Source: an uncultured Alphaproteobacteria bacterium
GTDB lineage: Bacteria; Pseudomonadota; Alphaproteobacteria; Puniceispirillales; Puniceispirillaceae
Direction of reading: 5' to 3'
NCBI GenBank assembly: GCA_913064995.1
Contig: CAJYBL010000029.1
Span: 1-11,783 of the forward strand
DNA length: 11,783 nt
Part shown: in pieces, positions 1 to 6,795 of the stretch
How the letters are laid out: each line of letters opens with the position of its first letter
How positions within the stretch are numbered: position 1 is the stretch's first letter
Program-made: the position numbers and the translations under genes
Notes under the pieces: model-generated
Told to the model about the DNA's origin: nothing
Database searches by the model: none
Seen by the model: only the letters and a program-made list of their open reading frames with translations

Positions 1-358
1 CATTCTCGATGAAATCCAGCAATTTGTCACCAAAGAGCTGTTGCCGGAAATGCGGGCGATCCACGCCGATGCTGGCATTGATCTGATTGTCGAGTCATGG
101 TGTCCGGGCATGCAGGCGCGGGCTGGGTCACCGGCGGCCAATCTGGTGGCGCGGTTGTGGACAAATGAAATGCCCGATGTTGTGTCTTTTGGAACCGATG
201 GCGGGCATTTTCAGGCGGCAGGGATTGAAACAATTGTTTTTGGGCCGGGTGGAATGGCGCAAATGCATCAGCCTGACGAATTTATCGAAGTGAATGCGCT
301 TGCTGATGGGCTGGGGTTTCTTGACCGGCTTTTAACGCATATGAAAGCGCCGCTTTAA
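1..358 (+). CDS. argE: Acetylornithine deacetylase-type M20 peptidase, C-terminal part (partial at window start)
   Basis: The open frame runs in from the left edge (first whole codon at base 2) to TAA at 356-358, so only the last ~118 residues are visible. The end matches the C-terminal catalytic-domain segment of ArgE-like M20 metallohydrolases: a glycine-rich stretch FGTDGGHFQAAGI, then FGPGG, then a metal-ligand histidine in QMHQPDEF. In the family this His binds one of the two active-site zinc ions, and the enzyme removes acetyl from N-acetylornithine in cytosolic arginine synthesis. An internal ATG at 41 is not the start, because family-like sequence continues upstream of it. An eamA-type exporter gene follows 12 nt downstream and is probably co-transcribed. 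A related M20 amidase (DapE-like or N-acyl amino acid hydrolase) cannot be excluded because the N-terminal metal site is missing; the HQPDE context favours ArgE. Confidence 0.82.
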   Translation, partial: ILDEIQQFVTKELLPEMRAIHADAGIDLIVESWCPGMQARAGSPAANLVARLWTNEMPDVVSFGTDGGHFQAAGIETIVFGPGGMAQMHQPDEFIEVNALADGLGFLDRLLTHMKAPL

Positions 359-370
359 CGGGAATCGCCA

Positions 371-1252
371 ATGCTGTTTCGCCATATTCTGATCGCCCTG
401 ATCGTGCCGCTGACATGGGGCTTTGGCTTTACCTTTGCCAAGGCCGGGCTTGGGCATTTTCCGCCATTGCTGTTAATGGGTATGCGGTTTGTGCTGGCGG
501 CATTCTTGCTGGCATGGTTTGTACCCCTGCCACGTGGGCATTTTTGGACCTTGTGTTGGATTTCATTTATCGCTGCGACACTGCAATATGGACTTACTTT
601 TTCTGGTTTGGCGCTGATGGCAGCAACGCCAGCTGTTTTGTTGGTGCAAAGCGAGGTGATTTTTGGCGTGATCATCGCCGCCATTCTTCTTGGCGAGCGG
701 CCAAGTCTTCGGCAGATTCTTGGCATTGTCATGGCGTCTTGCGGGGTTGTTGTCATTCTTGGTGCGCCTGCATTGGAGGGGCAATGGCTTGGCATCGGAC
801 TGGTGCTGTCAGGGGCGCTTGTTTGGGCATTTGGTCAGGTTCTGATCCGCCGCCTCGACGGGGCTTTGGGCGGGTTTCAGCTTACCGCATGGATTGGGGT
901 TATGGCCGGTCCACAAATGCTGCTGGCATCATGTCTGATTGATGGCAATCCGCTACCCGCCATTCAGGCAGCGCCAATCGAGGCATGGCTTACGGTGATC
1001 TATCTTGGCGTGGTGATGACCGCGATTGGCTATTCGGCTTGGTATTATGTGCTGGCGCGTTATCCGGTGCCAATGGTGATGCCGGTCTTGCTTTTGCTGC
1101 CGGTTGCGGCAATTTTTGGCGCTGTGACGATGCTTGGTGAGGTGCCTGACCCTATGGTTCTTGCTGGTGGTATGGTGGTGATTTTTGGTGTTGGCGTGGT
1201 GGTGGTTGAACCGGCCTATCTGCTTGCATGGTGGCGCAAAAAAACCGGCTAG
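371..1252 (+). CDS. EamA/DMT-family transporter, probable metabolite exporter
   Basis: This is a 293-residue, very hydrophobic protein with about ten predicted membrane helices arranged as two EamA repeats, roughly residues 8-133 and 145-285. The first repeat opens with a VPLTWGFGFTFAK-type segment and the second with ALVWAFGQVLIRR. Both are typical of the drug/metabolite transporter superfamily (YdeD/RhtA/EamA exporters of amino acids and related metabolites in the inner membrane). The length fits the family. The ATG at 371 is preceded by GGGAA at 360-364 at good spacing. It sits 12 nt after the ArgE-like gene, so co-transcription is likely. Its TAG stop lies inside the left arm region of the 1238-1277 hairpin. 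Substrate cannot be read from sequence; export of an amino acid or acetylated amine is only suggested by the neighbour. Confidence 0.88.
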   Translation: MLFRHILIALIVPLTWGFGFTFAKAGLGHFPPLLLMGMRFVLAAFLLAWFVPLPRGHFWTLCWISFIAATLQYGLTFSGLALMAATPAVLLVQSEVIFGVIIAAILLGERPSLRQILGIVMASCGVVVILGAPALEGQWLGIGLVLSGALVWAFGQVLIRRLDGALGGFQLTAWIGVMAGPQMLLASCLIDGNPLPAIQAAPIEAWLTVIYLGVVMTAIGYSAWYYVLARYPVPMVMPVLLLLPVAAIFGAVTMLGEVPDPMVLAGGMVVIFGVGVVVVEPAYLLAWWRKKTG

Positions 1253-1277
1253 ACCCACATCAGGCCATGCCGGTTTT
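1238..1277. terminator. Bidirectional intrinsic terminator between eamA-type gene and gcdH
   Basis: A perfect 9-bp inverted repeat, AAAACCGGC (1241-1249) and GCCGGTTTT (1269-1277), flanks a 19-nt loop. On the minus strand the stem is followed by a run of seven T (plus-strand A7, 1238-1244), which would end gcdH transcripts. On the plus strand the stem ends in four T, which is weaker but could stop the argE-eamA transcript. The loop is longer than ideal. Its position between two converging genes supports the call. Confidence 0.65.
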
Positions 1278-1322
1278 CAACTGCCAAACATCATCTGTTT
1301 GGATTTATATGCTTTGCCCTTA

Positions 1323-2516
1323 TCAGGCGCCGGTAAAGGCCTGCAATCCGGTTTGTGCCCGTCCCAGAATAAGCGCATGAACGTCATGCGTGCCTTCATA
1401 GGTGTTGACCGTTTCCAGATTAATCATGTGCCGCATGATGTGATATTCTTCGGCAATGCCATTGCCGCCATGCATGTCGCGCGATGTCCGTGCAATGGTT
1501 AGCGCCTTGCCACAATTATTGCGCTTGATTAGCGAAATATTTTCCGGTGCGCAGTTATTCTCGTCAAGCAAGCGGCCAACCCGAAGCGCGGCTTGCAGTC
1601 CGAGGGTAATTTCGGTCTGCATATCGGCAAGCTTTAGCTGGATAAGCTGATTGGCGGCAAGCGGCCGGTTAAACTGTTTGCGATCAAGTGTATATTGACG
1701 CGCCGCGTGCCAGCAGAATTCAGACGCGCCCATCACGCCCCAAGCAATGCCATAGCGGGCTTTGTTCAGGCAGGAAAACGGCCCTTTTAATCCGCTAACA
1801 TGCGGTAAAAGATTATCCTCAGACACAAAGGCATTATCCATCTGGATCGAACCGGTAACCGACGCCCGTAGCGACAGCTTGCCCTCGATTTTGGGTGTGC
1901 TAAAGCCGCTGCCAGCCGTTTCACGCTCGACGATAAAGCCGCGGATCGCGCCATCAAGCTTGGCCCAGATAATGGCGATATCGGCATAGGGTGCGTTTGA
2001 GATCCAGGTTTTCGACCCTGACAAATGATAGCCGCCATCGGTTTTGACCGCCTTGGTTGCCATGCCGCCCGGGTCTGATCCGAAGTCGGGCTCGGTTAGG
2101 CCAAAACAGCCAACCATCTCGCCTGTTGCCAATTTTGGCAGGAATTTATGTTTCTGTGCGTCACTGCCAAAACTAAAGATCGGATGCATGACAAGTGATG
2201 ATTGAACCGACATGGCTGAACGATAGCCAGAATCGACCCGCTCAATCTCGCGAGCAGCAAGACCATAGGCAACATGATTGACGCCAGCGCCGCCAAATTC
2301 TTCGGGGATTGTCGAACCAAGAAGGCCAAGCGCGCCCATATCTTTCAGCAAAGCTGGATCAAACGCCTCATCGCGGAAATCGCCAATGACGCGTGGCATC
2401 AGAATGTCATCGGCAAATGCCTTGGCGGCATCGCGAACCATACGTTCTTCATCGCTTAGCTGTGCCTCAAGGAAAAAAGGATCGTCCCACTGGAATTGTG
2501 GCTTTGAAGAAGTCAT
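1323..2516 (-). CDS. gcdH: Glutaryl-CoA dehydrogenase
   Basis: This 397-residue acyl-CoA dehydrogenase oxidises and decarboxylates glutaryl-CoA to crotonyl-CoA in lysine and tryptophan breakdown, using FAD and passing electrons to ETF. It is recognisable as GcdH rather than a general acyl-CoA dehydrogenase. The motif GYRSAMSVQSSLVMHP (about 97-112) contains the arginine that in human GCDH binds the distal carboxylate of glutarate. FGLTEPDFGSDP (138-149) and KTWISNAP (169-176) line the flavin site. RYGIAWGVMGASEF and RNNCGKAL are typical of the family. Glu374 in NTYEGTHD (371-378) is the catalytic base. The length is full for the bacterial enzyme. The ATG at 2516 has an AAGGA ribosome site 7 nt upstream. 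It is transcribed divergently from rpe and is monocistronic here, ending at the bidirectional hairpin at 1238-1277. No partner genes (ETF, CoA transferase, regulator) are in view. Confidence 0.96.
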   Translation of the reverse strand: MTSSKPQFQWDDPFFLEAQLSDEERMVRDAAKAFADDILMPRVIGDFRDEAFDPALLKDMGALGLLGSTIPEEFGGAGVNHVAYGLAAREIERVDSGYRSAMSVQSSLVMHPIFSFGSDAQKHKFLPKLATGEMVGCFGLTEPDFGSDPGGMATKAVKTDGGYHLSGSKTWISNAPYADIAIIWAKLDGAIRGFIVERETAGSGFSTPKIEGKLSLRASVTGSIQMDNAFVSEDNLLPHVSGLKGPFSCLNKARYGIAWGVMGASEFCWHAARQYTLDRKQFNRPLAANQLIQLKLADMQTEITLGLQAALRVGRLLDENNCAPENISLIKRNNCGKALTIARTSRDMHGGNGIAEEYHIMRHMINLETVNTYEGTHDVHALILGRAQTGLQAFTGA

Positions 2517-2550
2517 GTTTCTGTCCTTAGAAATCGGGATTAATCGTCGA

Positions 2551-2579
2551 AAATTAGTGGCAAACCTACCCTATTTCAA
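2551..2579 (-). promoter_or_regulatory. Candidate sigma70-type promoter for gcdH
   Basis: Read on the minus strand, TTGAAA (2579-2574, five of six matches to TTGACA) is followed 17 nt later by TAATTT (2556-2551, three of six matches to TATAAT). The predicted start would give a leader of about 28 nt before the gcdH ATG. The -10 match is poor, so this is a weak call supported mainly by spacing and position. Confidence 0.25.
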
Positions 2580-2678
2580 AAGGGTTTGTCATCGTTTTAT
2601 CAGCTATATTTTGACGCAGGTGGGAAAAATATGATCGGTTGGCGTTACCGGATGCTGTGCATGGGGCTGGTGAATGGC

Positions 2679-2707
2679 TTGTAATTTGATGTTATTGTCA
2701 TTAGAAA
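2679..2707 (+). promoter_or_regulatory. Candidate sigma70-type promoter for rpe
   Basis: TTGTAA (2679-2684, four of six consensus matches) and TAGAAA (2702-2707, four of six) are separated by exactly 17 nt. Transcription starting near 2714 would leave a leader of about 60 nt to the preferred rpe ATG at 2775. Confidence 0.4.
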
Positions 2708-2774
2708 AGCTTAACAAAGCGGCAAGGTTGCGCGAAATACCCGCATGAATTCACCATGATTGGGACTGGATAAA

Positions 2775-3431
2775 ATGACTGATGATCTGATAATCGCCCC
2801 GTCGATTTTGGCCGCTGATTTCAGCCGGATTGGCGATGAGGTGAAAGCTGTAGATGCGGCAGGTGCCGACTGGATTCACCTTGATGTCATGGATGGTCAT
2901 TTCGTGCCAAACCTGACCTTTGGCCCGCCTTTGATCAAGGCTTTGCGGCCGCACAGTCAGAAATGTTTTGATACGCATCTTATGGTGTCAAACCCTGATG
3001 CGTTATTGGCCGAATATGCCGCTGCCGGATCGGATATTATTACCGTTCATGCCGAAGCCTGCCCGCATCTTGACCGCAGTCTAAGCCATATCCGCGAGCT
3101 TGGTTGTAAAGCTGGTGTTTCGGTGAATCCGCATACGCCGATTGACGGTTTGCAGCATGTTCTTGATCGGTTGGATCTTATCCTTGTGATGACGGTCAAT
3201 CCCGGATTTGGGGGGCAAAGCTTTATCAATGCCATGATTGACAAGATTGCTGCCACCAAAGCGATGATTGGCAATCGTCCGATCACCATCGAGGTTGATG
3301 GCGGCGTTACGGCGGATAATGCTGGCAAGGTGGTGGCCGCAGGTGCGCGCGCGCTTGTTGCCGGTTCGGCCGTATTTAAAGGCGCATCCTATGCCGAAAA
3401 TATCGCGGCAATTCGCGCTGCGGCGGACTGA
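2775..3431 (+). CDS. rpe: Ribulose-phosphate 3-epimerase
   Basis: This 218-residue cytosolic TIM-barrel enzyme interconverts ribulose 5-phosphate and xylulose 5-phosphate in the pentose phosphate pathway. The family pattern is complete: IAPSILAADF at the N terminus (7-16), WIHLDVMDGHFVPN (33-46) with metal and catalytic residues His35 and Asp37, the third ligand His68 in DTHLMV, TVNPGFGGQSF (140-150), and the second catalytic aspartate Asp175 in EVDGGV, followed by the phosphate-binding GSAVF region. An in-frame TTG at 2760 would add five residues. I prefer the ATG at 2775 because the family begins only a few residues before IAPSIL and neither site has a strong ribosome site. The next gene is 91 nt downstream on the same strand without an obvious terminator between, so partial co-transcription is possible. 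Confidence 0.95.
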   Translation: MTDDLIIAPSILAADFSRIGDEVKAVDAAGADWIHLDVMDGHFVPNLTFGPPLIKALRPHSQKCFDTHLMVSNPDALLAEYAAAGSDIITVHAEACPHLDRSLSHIRELGCKAGVSVNPHTPIDGLQHVLDRLDLILVMTVNPGFGGQSFINAMIDKIAATKAMIGNRPITIEVDGGVTADNAGKVVAAGARALVAGSAVFKGASYAENIAAIRAAAD

Positions 3432-3522
3432 TTTTGCATTGCCAATGAAATGTCAGTGATCAGGGGGTGTGCTTTGACGCCCCGAACGGGCTTGTCATCG
3501 CTTTCGACCATGGAGAAACCAA

Positions 3523-4497
3523 ATGGGGTTATTAATTGACGGAAGCTGGTCAACGGCTTGGTATGATACCGAAAAGACCGATGGCAAATTTGTTCGTGAA
3601 GATGCCGGGTTTCGTCATTGGATAACTGCAGATGGTGCCGCCGGGCCAACCGGTAAGGCTGGTTTTAAAGCCGAATCTGGGCGCTATCATCTTTATGTGT
3701 CGCATGCTTGCCCTTGGGCGCACCGAACGATGATTTTCCGGCACCTAAAGGCGCTTGATGCGCATATTTCGGTTTCGGTTGTGCATCCGCTGATGTTGGA
3801 TAATGGCTGGAGCTTTGGCACCGATGAATTTGCCACTGGCGACACGCTCTATCAAAGTGATTTTCTGTATCAAATTTACCAGAAATCCAAACCCGATGTG
3901 ACGAGCCGGGTGACGGTGCCGGTTTTATGGGACAAGCAAACTGAACAGATTGTTTCGAATGAATCATCAGAAATTATTCGCATGTTCAATTCGGCATTTG
4001 ATGCGATTACCGGCAATCGGCTGGATTTCTGGCCAGCGGCAAGCCGCACCGCCATCGAGACGATCAATAATGATATTTATCAGCATATCAATAATGGCGT
4101 CTATCGCGCTGGATTTGCGACAAAGGCACCGGCTTATGATGAGGCGGTAACGGATCTGTTTGACGCGCTTGACCGGATCGAGGCGCGTTTGGGCGAAAAC
4201 CGTTATCTTCTTGGCGATGAAATCACCGAGGCAGATTGGCGGCTTTTCACCACATTGGTTCGGTTTGACCCGGTCTATGTTGGCCATTTCAAATGCAATT
4301 TACGGCGTATTGCCGATTATCCGGCCTTGTCGGGTTATCTTCGCGAGCTATATCAAATGCCCGGGATCACCGAAACGGTGGTGATGCCACATATCAAAAC
4401 ACATTATTATGCAAGTCACCGCAACCTGAACCCGATGGGCATTGTGCCAAAAGGCCCCATTCTTGATTTTCTGACGCCGCATGGACGCCAGCGCTAG
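3523..4497 (+). CDS. Glutathionyl-hydroquinone reductase (YqjG/Ecm4-type, Xi-class GST)
   Basis: This 324-residue cytosolic enzyme reduces S-glutathionyl-hydroquinones back to hydroquinones using glutathione, and in the family this repairs or recycles quinone adducts. The N-terminal thioredoxin-like domain contains the hallmark CPWAHR at 63-68, and Cys63 matches the position of the catalytic cysteine known in E. coli YqjG. The C-terminal helical domain shows the strongly conserved block ADWRLFTTLVRFDPVY, then VGHFKCN and YQMPGI, ending with the tyrosine-rich HIKTHYYASH and NPMGIVPKGP. The length fits the family. ATG 3523 is well supported by GGAG at 3512-3515. The TAG stop (4495-4497) overlaps the stop of the convergent trhO gene in a CTAG palindrome, leaving no spacer for a terminator. 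Confidence 0.93.
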   Translation: MGLLIDGSWSTAWYDTEKTDGKFVREDAGFRHWITADGAAGPTGKAGFKAESGRYHLYVSHACPWAHRTMIFRHLKALDAHISVSVVHPLMLDNGWSFGTDEFATGDTLYQSDFLYQIYQKSKPDVTSRVTVPVLWDKQTEQIVSNESSEIIRMFNSAFDAITGNRLDFWPAASRTAIETINNDIYQHINNGVYRAGFATKAPAYDEAVTDLFDALDRIEARLGENRYLLGDEITEADWRLFTTLVRFDPVYVGHFKCNLRRIADYPALSGYLRELYQMPGITETVVMPHIKTHYYASHRNLNPMGIVPKGPILDFLTPHGRQR

Positions 4498-5510
4498 TCG
4501 CTTTCCGGCGCTGATGGTGATGATTTTTTGCGGCGCGGGTTTATACCAAGATGCGCCTCGCCTCGTTCGGCAGCAAGTCGCATCTGTTTTTGCCGTTCGG
4601 CAAACCGCGCTGCCCGTTCGGGATCAAGATCAGGTTTGCAATGCGGACAGCTAATGCCGTTTTCAAAATCGGGATGGACCAGATCATCGGCCGATAGCGG
4701 CATACGGCAAGCATGACACATATCATAGCTTCCGGGCTGTAAATCATGATCAACCGCCACGCGCCCGTCAAAAACAAAACATTCGCCTTGCCATTGGCTG
4801 TTGGTGGCGGGAACATCTTCAAGATATTTCAAAATGCCACCCTTGAGATGATAGACCTCGTCAAAACCCATATCCTGCATCAGCGCGCTGGCTTTTTCGC
4901 AGCGAATGCCGCCAGTGCAATACATTGCAACTTTCTTGGGACGCCGATCGGCAGGCTGATTGGCAAGCGAATGCGCCCATTCGGGAAATTCGCGAAAATT
5001 TGTTGTCATGGGATCGACCGCGCCAGCAAACATGCCAATCGCGGTTTCATAGCTATTGCGGGTGTCAACAAGCAAAACATCTGGGTCGGCAATCAGGCCG
5101 TTCCAATCTTTCGGGTCAACATAGGTTCCGGTGCTTTTGGCTGGATTAATCTCAGGGCATCCCATTGTCACAATTTCACGCTTGGCCCGCACTTTCATCC
5201 GCAGAAAGGGCTGATCAGGGCTAAATGAAAATTTTAGCGATAATTGATCAAACCGGCCATCAGCTTCTAGCCAATTCAAAAATCGCGTCATGCGGTCCCG
5301 CGGTGCGGCAATCGTGCCGTTGATGCCTTCTTCGGCCAAAAGAATCGTGCCAAGAATTTGGTTTTTATCGCAAAGCTGCTGCAAGGTCTGGCGCAACCCG
5401 TCGATATCGTCAAGCGAGACGAATTTATATAATGCTGCAACAACGAAGCCATCATTGGCGACGCCAAGGTGGTTGATCATCGCGTTCATTTCAGCGTTAA
5501 ACGAGGTCAT
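4494..5510 (-). CDS. trhO: tRNA uridine(34) hydroxylase TrhO (rhodanese-domain, UPF0176/YceA family)
   Basis: This 338-residue protein belongs to the YceA/TrhO family, which makes 5-hydroxyuridine at wobble position 34 of certain tRNAs in an oxygen-dependent way. An N-terminal alpha/beta domain (about 20-115) carries the family signature LLAEEGINGTIA (57-68). The rhodanese domain (about 130-235) has the active-site loop CTGGIRCEKAS, with Cys198 as the essential cysteine and a second cysteine at 204, preceded by VDTRNSYE. The C-terminal part holds CHAC (265-268) and CPHC (288-291), spaced like a small zinc-binding knuckle, and a basic tail. The ATG at 5510 gives the longest frame. ATGs at codons 8 and 11 are alternatives, because the family-conserved part starts only at FVVAALYKF (22-30) and the ribosome site is weak. 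The gene stands alone on this strand. Confidence 0.93.
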   Translation of the reverse strand: MTSFNAEMNAMINHLGVANDGFVVAALYKFVSLDDIDGLRQTLQQLCDKNQILGTILLAEEGINGTIAAPRDRMTRFLNWLEADGRFDQLSLKFSFSPDQPFLRMKVRAKREIVTMGCPEINPAKSTGTYVDPKDWNGLIADPDVLLVDTRNSYETAIGMFAGAVDPMTTNFREFPEWAHSLANQPADRRPKKVAMYCTGGIRCEKASALMQDMGFDEVYHLKGGILKYLEDVPATNSQWQGECFVFDGRVAVDHDLQPGSYDMCHACRMPLSADDLVHPDFENGISCPHCKPDLDPERAARFAERQKQMRLAAERGEAHLGINPRRKKSSPSAPESD

Positions 5511-5650
5511 AATCAGTCTTTAATGCAGTAATTTATAGGCCGTGAAGGTGCAAATTAACATTCTGCGGCTAACAAACCAATATCATTTTTCTTATTGTTT
5601 TTTTGATTTGGTAAATTTTTCTATTGAGGCAAACTCGAAACATGTTAGCG

Positions 5651-5680
5651 TTCACGTGGTCTGCAAAATGACGTGATAAT
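5651..5680 (+). promoter_or_regulatory. Candidate promoter for the TauABC-like operon
   Basis: TTCACG (5651-5656, four of six matches to TTGACA) and GATAAT (5675-5680, five of six matches to TATAAT) lie 18 nt apart. Initiation near 5687 would give a leader of about 54 nt before the binding-protein ATG. The -10 hexamer falls in the centre of the inverted repeat at 5666-5688. Confidence 0.4.
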
Positions 5681-5688
5681 CGTCATTT
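5666..5688. promoter_or_regulatory. Candidate operator: 8-bp perfect inverted repeat around the -10 box
   Basis: AAATGACG (5666-5673) and its exact complement CGTCATTT (5681-5688) flank the 7-nt spacer TGATAAT. There is no T-run after it, so it does not look like a terminator. The symmetry and its position over the proposed -10 fit a dimeric repressor site. The regulator is unknown and not encoded in this window. Confidence 0.45.
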
Positions 5689-5727
5689 CTCAGCAACATC
5701 TTTGCAGAGCAGCTTTTTGCCATCGTT

Positions 5728-5734
5728 AAGGGAG
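5728..5734 (+). promoter_or_regulatory. Strong ribosome binding site of the binding-protein gene
   Basis: AAGGGAG lies 6 nt before the ATG at 5741. It decides the start against an in-frame TTG at 5702, which would put 13 extra residues ahead of the signal peptide. Confidence 0.85.
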
Positions 5735-5740
5735 ATTAAT

Positions 5741-6721
5741 ATGAAGAAAACCACAAAAAATATCGTGTCAGCCAGCGTTGCAGCAGTTATGATGGGGGGC
5801 GCAAGCCTTGCGCATGCAGCTGATAGCGTCAATGTTGCGTTTTTCTTAGAATGGGCAACACCAAACCAGATCGCCAAAGTCGACAAGACTTATGACGATG
5901 CCATGGGTGTTGACGTTAAATGGACAAACTTTTCAACAGGCGTTCAAATGACCGAAGCTATGCTTGCTGGTGATATTGACATTGCCTATTCACAGGGTTT
6001 GGCGCCATTTGTGACCGCGGTCCAGCAGGGCGCGCCGATCAAAATGGTATCTGTTGCGGTGATTTATGAAGCAAATGATTGCTTTGTGAAAAATGGTCTT
6101 GGCATCAATTCATCAAACGCATCTGAACTTGAGGGCAAAACCGTTGCCGTGCCGTTGAATACAATGGCCGATTTTGCGTTCCGCAAATATATGCAGGTTC
6201 TTAATGTTGACACATCAACAATGAAGATTGTTGATCAGGCACCTGCCGATGGTGCGGTATCACTGGCCGAAGGCTCAGTTGATATGGCTTGTATCTTTGG
6301 TGGTGACTCAGCGAAAAAAGCTGGCGAAGTGGGAGCGCCAATCATGTCATCACAGCAAAAACGTGATGCCGGCATTGGCTCGTTTGACGTTGTGTCAGTT
6401 ACGGAAAAATTTGCCACTGAAAATCCAGGCTTGTTGCGCACCTTCCTTGAGGTCACACATGAGTCAAATGCAAGCTGGACTGCAAGCGATGCGCAGTTGA
6501 AGAAAGTTGCTGCGGATGCCGGTATGGATGTCTCGACCACAAAGAACCAGATGTCTGGCTTTATCTTCCCAACAGCGGCCGAGCAGAAGGAACAGTTCTT
6601 TGGTTCTGACGGTGTTGCGGTTGCGGCAGCCGAGTCGCTCGGTTTGGTCTTTAAGAAAGCTGGCGCCTGGAATGTTGATCAGAAAATTGGCAAAGTCATC
6701 ACCGGCGAATATCTTGATTAA
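5741..6721 (+). CDS. ABC importer periplasmic substrate-binding protein, TauA/SsuA-like
   Basis: This 326-residue protein starts with a clear secretion signal: MKKTTKN, a hydrophobic stretch, and a likely cleavage after AHA at residue 26. The mature part resembles the NMT1/TauA-type binding proteins. VNVAFFLEW near the start of the mature chain, KWTNFSTGVQMTEAMLAGDIDIAYSQG, and ELEGKTVAVPLNTMADFAFRK correspond to the TauA segments for domain 1 and the hinge. This class feeds aminosulfonates, alkylsulfonates, nitrate/cyanate or pyrimidine precursors to SsuBC-type transporters. A strong ribosome site precedes it, and a stem-loop right after the gene separates it from the ATPase, so it is probably made in excess. 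Taurine or a related amino acid/aminosulfonate is the best guess. The ligand-binding residues cannot be assigned from sequence alone, so I give no gene symbol. Confidence 0.9.
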   Translation: MKKTTKNIVSASVAAVMMGGASLAHAADSVNVAFFLEWATPNQIAKVDKTYDDAMGVDVKWTNFSTGVQMTEAMLAGDIDIAYSQGLAPFVTAVQQGAPIKMVSVAVIYEANDCFVKNGLGINSSNASELEGKTVAVPLNTMADFAFRKYMQVLNVDTSTMKIVDQAPADGAVSLAEGSVDMACIFGGDSAKKAGEVGAPIMSSQQKRDAGIGSFDVVSVTEKFATENPGLLRTFLEVTHESNASWTASDAQLKKVAADAGMDVSTTKNQMSGFIFPTAAEQKEQFFGSDGVAVAAAESLGLVFKKAGAWNVDQKIGKVITGEYLD

Positions 6722-6741
6722 ACGAGAATTTTGAAAACAGG

Positions 6742-6774
6742 AAAAACAAGGCTTTTGCGAGCCTTGTTTTTCTA
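6742..6774 (+). terminator. Intra-operon stem-loop (attenuating terminator or RNA stabiliser)
   Basis: AAAAACAAGGCT (6742-6753) and AGCCTTGTTTTT (6760-6771) are perfect 12-bp complements around a 6-nt loop, TTTGCG. The right arm ends in a T-run, so it has the form of an intrinsic terminator. It begins 21 nt after the binding-protein stop and lies ahead of the ATPase gene. Partial read-through or 3'-end protection would favour binding-protein expression over the membrane parts. Confidence 0.75.
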
Positions 6775-6783
6775 CTTTAATAA

Positions 6784-6789
6784 AGGGGG
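6784..6789 (+). promoter_or_regulatory. Ribosome binding site supporting a TTG start for the ATPase
   Basis: AGGGGG lies 6 nt upstream of TTG 6796, directly after the intra-operon hairpin. It supports initiation at TTG rather than at the later in-frame ATG (codon 11), which would cut into the first strand of the ATPase. Confidence 0.7.
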
Positions 6790-6795
6790 TCACGC

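Larger units (their letters stand above)
2517..2774. other. Divergent intergenic region between gcdH and rpe
   Basis: This 258-nt stretch carries no credible gene. It holds the leader regions of both divergent genes, the two candidate promoters listed separately, and an imperfect inverted repeat CAAACC (2561-2566) / GGTTTG (2583-2588) that overlaps the proposed gcdH -35 box. Base composition is AT-rich compared with the coding flanks. Confidence 0.7.
5511..5740. other. Divergent intergenic region between trhO and the ABC importer
   Basis: This 230-nt, strongly AT-rich spacer has no credible gene. It contains a T-rich tract at about 5583-5630, a short palindrome AACATGTT near 5639-5646, a CACGTG at 5653-5658, and a 23-bp inverted repeat with an embedded candidate -10 box (separate entries). 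A TATAAA on the minus strand (5537-5532) could serve trhO, but no matching -35 was found. Confidence 0.7.

Noticed and set aside
355..795. 146-codon minus-strand frame opposite the EamA gene
   Set aside because: It is fully antisense to a well-supported membrane transporter and has no motif or ribosome site.
2760..2774. Upstream TTG start for rpe adding five residues
   Set aside because: There is no clear ribosome site for it, and the family starts close to IAPSIL, so ATG 2775 is preferred.
3462..3495. Short GC-rich inverted repeats (GGGG...CCCC and GCCC...GGGC) between rpe and the reductase gene
   Set aside because: The stems are only four bases with no T-run, so they are not convincing as a terminator or riboswitch.
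4489..4529. Possible terminator across the convergent stop codons
   Set aside because: The stem is six bases and the T6 run is 10 nt past it, so it does not fit an intrinsic terminator well; noted only under the stop-overlap finding.
4746..5228. 160-codon plus-strand frame inside trhO
   Set aside because: It is antisense to the rhodanese domain with its CTGGIRC loop, and no independent support was seen.
5702..5740. Upstream TTG start for the binding-protein gene
   Set aside because: It would place 13 residues ahead of a textbook signal peptide, while AAGGGAG is correctly spaced for ATG 5741.
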